Assembly (NCBI GenBank): GCA_949128115.1
Contig: OX421961.1
Location: 108,776,563 to 108,840,562, forward strand
Reading direction: 5' to 3'
Length of the DNA stretch: 64,000 nt
Source of the DNA: Anaspis maculata
Taxonomy: Eukaryota > Arthropoda > Insecta > Coleoptera > Scraptiidae
Shown in pieces: positions 57,360 through 64,000 of this stretch. The position numbers were made by a program, and so were the translations under genes. The notes below the pieces were generated by a model. That model was given only the letters and a program-made list of their open reading frames with translations, had not been told where the DNA came from and did no database searches. Within the stretch, counting starts at the first letter, position 1. Every line of letters begins with the position of its first letter.

Positions 57360-59200
57360 GAGTCGGTCATTATTGTTATTGCCGTCGGTGTGACGGCAAG
57401 ACCTATCATTGCGGGCATCTACTGCGCCTGCACATTTTTGAAGCAGGTGTTGCCTAATTACGGTAAAGCAGGTAAAGCAAATATTCGGGGAATAATTTCG
57501 AAATTTTGATATTTTTTTGAAAAATCAAAATTTGAAGATGCTGTTTCAAGTACCTACATAAATGCTTTCTTGTGGCTTTTGAGCAAAACCTTCTCCGAAA
57601 GTATTCTCTTGTGTGCTTTCCAAGCTATGACTGGCAGCAAAACGTCTTATTTGACCAATATTGTGGCCACCTTAATGATTATTTTGTTTAAAAATTATTT
57701 TATAGAAATATAATCTGGAATGATTCCAATTTACTGAGTTCAATTATTATTTTTCTCTTGTCGAGACTTGCTTTTCCGCCATGAACACTATTTTTGTACT
57801 AAATAGTGGAATAGTACAATCTAGCGCACGCATCATTCGTGCATACCAAAAGTCGAAATCGGTTGGACTGTTTCGGGGTGAATTGACGGACAAAAAACTG
57901 ACAGACACACATAGACATGCAGACATACGGACAAAGAAACAGACCGACAAATTTTTTAAACTATTTTTTTCCAGTTCCTGGCATGTTGAAACGCTAAGAT
58001 CCGTTGAAAACTCAAAAAATTTGGGCCCCATTGCCATAGCTTAAAATGGGATGAGTAAAAGTAATCAGTTTTTTAGCTGAAATTGAAACGTTAAAAGCGC
58101 AGCCGAGCTAGATAACCGTATTAATGACCTGCCAGCGCGGGATTAATGCACGACTCCCGAAACTCATTTAGCACTATGGTCACCTCCGACCTCCGACTAT
58201 AAGTAATTTAATTCAGCTTGTCACATTTTAGTTTTCTGGCTTTTAGAAATGGGAAAATTGTGAAAAGCCCACAGTAGGCAATTGAGTTACTTTGACACTA
58301 CACTAAACTCCATAAACTTCATCCTGCGCCTGTGTCGGTGTGTGTGTCTGTGTGTGCACGAGTATATGGGGGTGGGTTCAGTTTATCCTTTTGCGATGTG
58401 ATCCTTTGATAGCCGAGCACTTCCCTCATCGTTTGCTTTGTAACTTGTTCAGTTCTACAGTCCTTCCCCCCAACACATTCCGGGGCACAGGTGGGGTATA
58501 ATTTGGTAATGGCAATTGTCGAATTTCACAGAGCGCGAAAATCGATATTATAAATGAATGCAGGCTGGTTCAGTTTTACCTGCCTCACCTCTCACTTGGC
58601 GCTTTCTAAATAAAAATCTTGAAGTACTTATACTGATTAGTCCTACGTGAGAAATTTTTTTTGAAATGGCGGATCAAATCGAGGTGCAAGGGTGTTCCAC
58701 GGGTTTTGGGAAAAACATTTTTTGCGTTTATTCAGGACCTTAAAAAAAAAAATCGCGTGACGTCACGCAAATTGAGACCCTGGTACGTTGACAGATGGCG
58801 CCAGGCAAGCAGTAAAATCTGTTGCTAGACCTCGTACGGCCTCGCGCGAGCGACTTCGACAACCGGACAAACAGCTGATCTGAGAAAACAAGTAGCAAAG
58901 TCCTCACGGGGGTGAGTCTCATGAGCGCATTTTTGGAGTGCAGATGAGTACACTGTTCACTGTAGCCTGTGAACAGATTGTTTCAAAACTACCACAAGAA
59001 ATCATCAATCTTTATGAAAACACGAGTAGTCAATAATAAATTAAAACAGCAGAATAACGTCAACCAAAACTAGAAAATATCCTGAATGGGTGAGAATTAT
59101 ACCTTTATCGATCACAAGCACGGAGCTAGAAGCAACTTGTATTTAGAACCACAGCAAGTAGGGATTCCGCAAAAAATAGAGATATCTTCCTTGAAAATGA
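57360..59200. other. Unassigned DNA with a GC-richer patch
   Basis: Contains (TG)n-like sequence at about 58335-58356 and the CRE-like palindrome at 58755. No coding region could be supported. Confidence 0.45.
58755..58768. promoter_or_regulatory. Perfect palindrome GCGTGACGTCACGC (CRE-like)
   Basis: It contains TGACGTCA, the consensus CREB/ATF site, in a locally GC-richer stretch (58750-58920). Shorter versions occur at 13801-13814 (TTGTGACGTCACAA) and 61164-61175 (CGTGACGTCACG). No downstream gene is identified, so a regulatory role is only possible. Confidence 0.4.
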
Positions 59201-59244
59201 ATCAATCAGGTTGATTTTTCAACGAATTTTTTTTTCTGCATCAT

Positions 59245-59545
59245 CTTCCTGCATCTTTCGTTCGCTGGATGTATGCATGTGTCTAAAACAGTTTGCAAGA
59301 TTCCTCGATGTAGAAGTTCACAGTGTAGCGTTAAAAACCGACAAATGTGAAATCGCAGGGCGAAACCTTTTCTTAAAAAAAATATATCTTCTATTGCAAT
59401 GAAGAAATTGAAATGATTCTTTCACTAAAAACGTCTCCATTAATTTGTGCATATTTCGTTCGCTGCATGTATGCATGTATCTAGAACGGTTCGCAAGATT
59501 CCTCGATGCAGAAGTTCACACCGTACCGTTGAATACCCCAAGCAC
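59245..59545 (+). repeat. Direct duplication of about 90 bp with about 199-bp offset
   Basis: TTTCGTTCGCTGGATGTATG...CAAGATTCCTCGATGTAGAAG at 59256-59335 recurs with a few changes at 59455-59535. The copies are separated by AT-rich sequence that is not duplicated. Confidence 0.8.
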
Positions 59546-59697
59546 ACTAAATACATTTTGAACATTTTGATTTTTTTTTTCTTGCAATCGTGCGGTTTGA
59601 CAGAATATTTTTTGTACCTATTTCCATCCGCAGACATACAGCATTGATTTGCAAAGAACCCGATACCGCTACGACTTTTCGTTTAGGAGGAGTTCAA

Positions 59698-59732
59698 CTA
59701 CAAGACGGACAGACGGACAGACGGACGGACAT
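59698..59732 (+). repeat. (GACGGACA)n microsatellite-like run
   Basis: About four units of GACGGACA lie at 59700-59730, followed by TCAAAGCGCGGC. A looser relative (GACGGACAAAAAACTGACAG ... GACATACGGAC) lies at 57886-57950. Confidence 0.8.
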
Positions 59733-60218
59733 CAAAGCGCGGCTAATAGCGTATTTCCTACAAAAATGCGCTAAAAACTGACGTGTTGACGTATTTTGAC
59801 TGTTTTGTGTTGAAATGTGGGCAGAGATGAACAATGTGGGCGCAATAATTTGCCGTGTGCTTGAAAAGCACTCGAATATTTCCAAACCTCCCCACTTTTG
59901 AAGGAAGAAAGAAAACTGATTCAGCAAAACTGGAACCTTGGGATGTCCACCGAAAAATTCAAGAATGCCGCCAGCCCAGAAATTATTCTCATTCCGGTCT
60001 GCAGCCCTTACTTAGACCTGTGCTTAGACTGAGTAGTCGTCTAAGGTTATGATCGCCTTTCCTGCATAAACAAAAAAGTCATAAACAAGCAGTCTGCTTC
60101 CAGTGCTGCCTAGTCCCACTGAAGTTTTTCATGGTGGAGTGGTTGCTTGTTGCCAATCCTGCATTTTGCATGAGCTTGACGTGGCGTGGAAGATTTAAGG
60201 TACATATTTCTCATTGTA

Positions 60219-62546
60219 GCCTATAGGGCACGGGCCACGAGGGTATGCAACCCGATATCTGGAGGAACTGGTGGCGCTCTCTGCCAGCTAATAGCACAAG
60301 CTCATGCGTCAATCTACTCAAAAAGTCAAATAAGAACTGTCAACGCATCAACGTCAATTGAAAAATTCAAAACTCGTTGGAAAAGCCGGGGTATTTGTTT
60401 GTTTTCGCTGCTTTTCATCATGCTTCCACTGCAGGTAAATGATATTGATCGTATTTTATTTATAGTGTCTTTGCTTGGTGGAAGATTTTACGAAATCTGA
60501 AATTTAGCTTTGCAGTTTGTCCAGCGTGGAGGTGGTGGTGGACGTGGTGACTTTAGAATGCACGAACTACTACTATTGGGTCAGACCGACGATGGTACCT
60601 AAATCTCCTCTTCGCCAAGAACCAGACGATCTAAATCACCGCATCTGGGCGCTGCCAGTGCCCACTGCACCAGGCAGGAGTGCAGATCACAACTAAGAAC
60701 ATCCGTTTTGGCTCGATCGCTCTAGAGCCTAGCAGTCCTAGCACTCTCTTGAAGACCTTGATGGGCGGAGACCACCTGGACCTGCTGCAACTGACCGCTG
60801 ACTGCCTACTGCCTATAGTAGAACCGATTTGGTCTATTTCCATAAATGCCAGACTGGCTCCTACCTAGAGAAGCGACATCTCCAACTTCCAGATTGGCTT
60901 TGGCCTTTCGAGAAGAGAGGACGTTAAACGTTGTGTTTATAATAATATCTTGTAGTGGAATAATAAAATATATGTATAATTAACGCGCAGGACGGATTTA
61001 AGGTGCCGTCATTATAACAAATGTATATACCTAGTTTGTGAATACTGATATTAGGAAAATAATTTATTTATTAATAACGTCCTACCACCATCAACAGTGG
61101 TCTGTATAATACAAGGAATACTTGACAATACAGGTTTCCTAAATTGAGCGTCTCTTTCTGGCCCGTGACGTCACGTTCGATTGCACAGTAAATCGTCGCA
61201 GTCATAGTGTGCCAACATTGCCCCGATTCCGTAAGCCGAACGTGTGTTTTGATCATTTGATGGTGTTATTATTGGTATTTATACAGTTTTTACAAGTAGT
61301 TATGGTAAATAAATGTTGTGTGCCACTATGCAAGTCCACAAGTTAAACAGTGATGGCCATAATACCTACACCATTAAAAGTATTAAAACTGGGACTTGGA
61401 ACACGCACTTACCTGTGCTTTCTGGGCACGTCCATATATCGTTGATATATCCATTACAAACATAGTTGTATCCACGCATCAAATGCCTCTCTGGCAAATT
61501 CTTCTATGCGAAATATTTATTTGCAATATTCATTGAGAAGTTCGTTATATTTTTAGCGACTTTCCCAGCATGGTTGGCTTTAGAATTCAAAAAATTAAAC
61601 GCACTTTTAACACGGCGGAGCAATGTAAATACAAATGGCGCGATCACTCATGGCACACTGTGCCCAGAACGTTCTGAAAACAGCTGCGCGGAATCGCGGA
61701 TTTTCCATCTCTCTTTTGAGGAAACCTGTATAACAGTTTAAACAATTCAAAGGCAATAAAAGTTCCGTAAATATACATCGGTCCTACTAGGTAGTCAGCG
61801 GACAGCTGCAGCAGGTCCAGGTGGTCTCTGGCCATCAAGGTCTTCAAGAGAGTGCTAGGCTCTGGAGCGATCGGGCCAAGCGGATGCTGTCAGTTGTGAT
61901 CTGCACTCCTGCCTGGTGCAGTGGGCACTGGCAGCGCCAGATGCGGTGATTTGGATCGTCTGGTTCTTGGCAAAGAGTAGATTTAGGTACCATCGTCGGT
62001 CTGACCCAGTAGTAGTAGTTCGTGCATTCTAAAGTCACCACGTCCAGTCAGCATCAGTGATCCCATCCAGTCCACTACTTCATGGAGCAGTCGTGATCGA
62101 TCACGAAATTGTACGGGTCTACGGTTCGGGCATTCAGATACTCCATTTCGAAATTCGAACGTGAAGGAAGAGAGCACCAAACGATTCAACTGAACGTGTG
62201 AGCATTGTATGTGAGGCTGGACAAACTGCAAATTAATGCTAAATTTCAGATTTCGTAAAATCTTCCACCAAGCAAAGACACAATAAATAAAATACGATCA
62301 ATATCATTTACCTGCAGTGAAAACATGATGAAAAGCAGCTAAAACAAACAAATACCCCGGCTTTTCCAACGAATTTTGAATTTTTCAGTTGACGTTGATG
62401 CGTTGACGGGCTTATCTATGGTTGACGGTTCTAATTTGACTTTTTTAGTAGATTGACGCATGAACTTGTGCTATTAGCTGACAGAGAGCGCCACCAGTTC
62501 CTCCAGATATCGGGTTGCATACCCTCGTGGCCCGTGCCCTATAGGC
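60219..62546. mobile_element. 2.3-kb element with very long terminal inverted repeats
   Basis: The ends GCCTATAGGGCACGGGCC and GGCCCGTGCCCTATAGGC are inverted. The arms run about 640 bp on each side, from TATGCAACCCGATATCTGG through the splice-like CTTCCACTGCAGGTAAATG block to the CACTGCACCAGGCAGGAGTG block. The arms are GC-richer than the surroundings. The unique centre (about 60900-61760) contains a THAP-like peptide start at 61302. The left-arm sequence recurs nowhere else in the window. Confidence 0.85.
61302..61346 (+). pseudogene. THAP-like zinc-finger start fragment
   Basis: An ATG followed by VNKCCVPLCKSTS and then a stop. Cys-Cys-x3-Cys near the N-terminus is the way many THAP domains (P-element-type transposases and their host relatives) begin. 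The rest of the domain is not in frame. It may be the first exon of a spliced gene or a relic, and 14 residues alone cannot settle it. Confidence 0.35.
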
Positions 62547-62639
62547 AGCGTGCACGTTTGACAGCTGACTGACATTGGAGGTAAAACAATGGTTATGTTT
62601 ACATTGGAATGGAGGAATTTTAGCAGAAATCAGATAATT

Positions 62640-64000
62640 ACACAGCAAGTTTGTGAGAAAAACTATTGAAAATTTGAAAGGTAAGTGGATAATTAATGTT
62701 TTCAACGTAATCCAGCTCACAATTTGCATTTCAGCATTGACTAGATGAGAGGATTCTTCATAATCATGTCCAGCTGTTGGCATCGAGTCGTAGGACGCAA
62801 CAAAGATGTAGCCAAACATGCAGATATTAGGTTTTTTTGGTAAAAATCTTATAAAATGTAAGGCTTGTTGTGCTAAGGGGTCATTTTTATCCAACAGGGT
62901 CCCCTCTGTCAAACCAACGGGGAAGAAATTTGATTGACCGCTGGCGATTGAGCGGCGACAAAAGTGGATTATTGCTTTCAAGAAACAGAGGACATCATGC
63001 ACAGAGAAAAAAATTAGTATACGGGTCTGTGTGCTCCCCTGCACTTTCATTCTGGTATAAAATCGTTCATGTTGAAGTGGAAGTGATATCCGGGATGTGA
63101 CTCCGGGATTCTGCAAGATCAAGTGGTATCATACAAGTTGTGTACCTAAATTTGAATGAAATTGCATAATTCCATTAGAGATATGGATTTGTTTTTTTTG
63201 TACGATGGCGTTTTGTAACATTTCATAAGTTCATTTCATTGTAAAACATTCTTACCGCGTTGATAATAATAATTCGTATTTTTTCTCATTTGTACAAATA
63301 AAAAAAACAAAAAAGCATTTTCGATTTATTTTTATTGTGCCTAAAATTTAGGTAAGTAAATAAAACAAAAAAACAAGTTTCAAATAAAAAAAAAAACAAA
63401 TTATGTACTACTGCCACTAGTACCTATTATAATTTCTTAACATTGGAAGTCAATTATGTAAATTCTAGAATTATAACAACTTGATAAACAACCTACAGAT
63501 TGTTCACTAGAATATTTATCTAAGCGGCTTTATCTTCGGGTATACTCAAGTCGATTAATTTATTCATCGATTTCAACTTTACTTTCACTCCAACATGAAT
63601 GACTCTATGCCAGAATGAAAGTGCAGGGGAGCACACAGGCCCGTATACTAGTTTTTTCCTCTGTGCATGATGTCCTCTGTTTCTTGAAAGCAATCATCCA
63701 CTTTTGTCGCCACTCAATCGCCAGCGGTCGATCAAATTTCTTCCCCGTTGGTTTGACAGAGGGGACCCTGTTGGATAAAAATGACCCCTTAGTACAACAA
63801 GCCTTACATTTTATAAGATTTTTACCGAAAAAACCTAATATCTGCATGTTTGGCTACATCTTTGTTGCGTCCTCCGACTTGATGCCAACAGCTCGACATG
63901 ATTATGAAGAATCCTCTCATCTAGTCAATGCTGAAATGCAAATTGTGAGCTGGATTACGTTGAAAACATTAATTATCCACTTACCTTTCAATTTTTCAAT
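62640..64000. mobile_element. Fold-back element running off the window end
   Basis: Sequence 62660-63060 is inverted at about 63600-64000 (for example CAGAATGAAAGTGCAGGGGA and its inverse, and CAATCGCCAGCGGTC), giving arms of at least 400 bp around an AT-rich loop at 63115-63600. Both arms keep a GTAAGT...TTTGCATTTCAG segment of about 60 bp that looks like a small intron. One arm frame reads PLAIEWRQKWMIAFKKQ, which loosely resembles the KW region of THAP domains; this is a weak suggestion only. Confidence 0.78.

Noticed and set aside
62445..63122. 225-codon - strand frame
   Set aside because: It spans arms of two palindromic elements and has no recognisable domain. The length is likely a by-product of repeat composition.

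Overview
This is eukaryotic nuclear DNA, almost certainly from an arthropod and probably an insect. The evidence is a split SLC6 transporter gene with GT-AG introns, an intact BEL/Pao LTR retrotransposon, tRNA-derived SINE-like repeats, and many TA-flanked inverted-repeat elements. I cannot name the species. A hemipteran-like genome would fit, but that is a guess.

Genes. The one convincing host protein-coding gene is a sodium- and chloride-dependent transporter of the SLC6 (neurotransmitter:sodium symporter) family on the + strand. Ten coding exons can be joined in frame from 7610 to 32782, giving a 628-residue protein with all family landmarks. It groups with the GABA/taurine/creatine branch rather than the monoamine branch. 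It carries a Ser-to-Ala change at a residue that in relatives coordinates Na+ and Cl-. Six introns are short (55 to 163 bp). Three (3, 4 and 6) are 5.5 to 11.5 kb and are filled with fold-back elements.

Layout. 1-7609: upstream flank with a fold-back element (491-1412), a SINE-like copy, a decayed Tc1/mariner transposase fragment and a solo LTR. 7610-32782: the SLC6 gene. 32783-43247: intergenic DNA with a second SINE-like copy, a solo LTR split by a fold-back element, a deletion derivative of the 16.3-18.6 kb fold-back element, and a nested fold-back at 40881-42618. 43248-50740: a complete BEL/Pao retrotransposon on the - strand, with matching 963-bp LTRs, an uninterrupted 1742-residue polyprotein and a 5-bp target duplication. 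50741-52150: a GC-rich tract followed by a degenerate tandem array of about 30-bp units. 52150-60218: repeat-derived and unassigned DNA, including further LTR copies and a 64-bp tandem repeat. 60219-64000: two more very long inverted-repeat elements, the last running off the window.

Dominant theme. At least a dozen elements of about 0.2 to 2.3 kb are palindromic over nearly their whole length. Many begin CAGGGTG and end CACCCTG next to TA, and they are repeatedly inserted inside one another. Several lie in the SLC6 introns, so its pre-mRNA is predicted to contain several long hairpins. No intact transposase for them is present; the only transposase trace is a broken Tc1/mariner fragment at about 5.0 kb.
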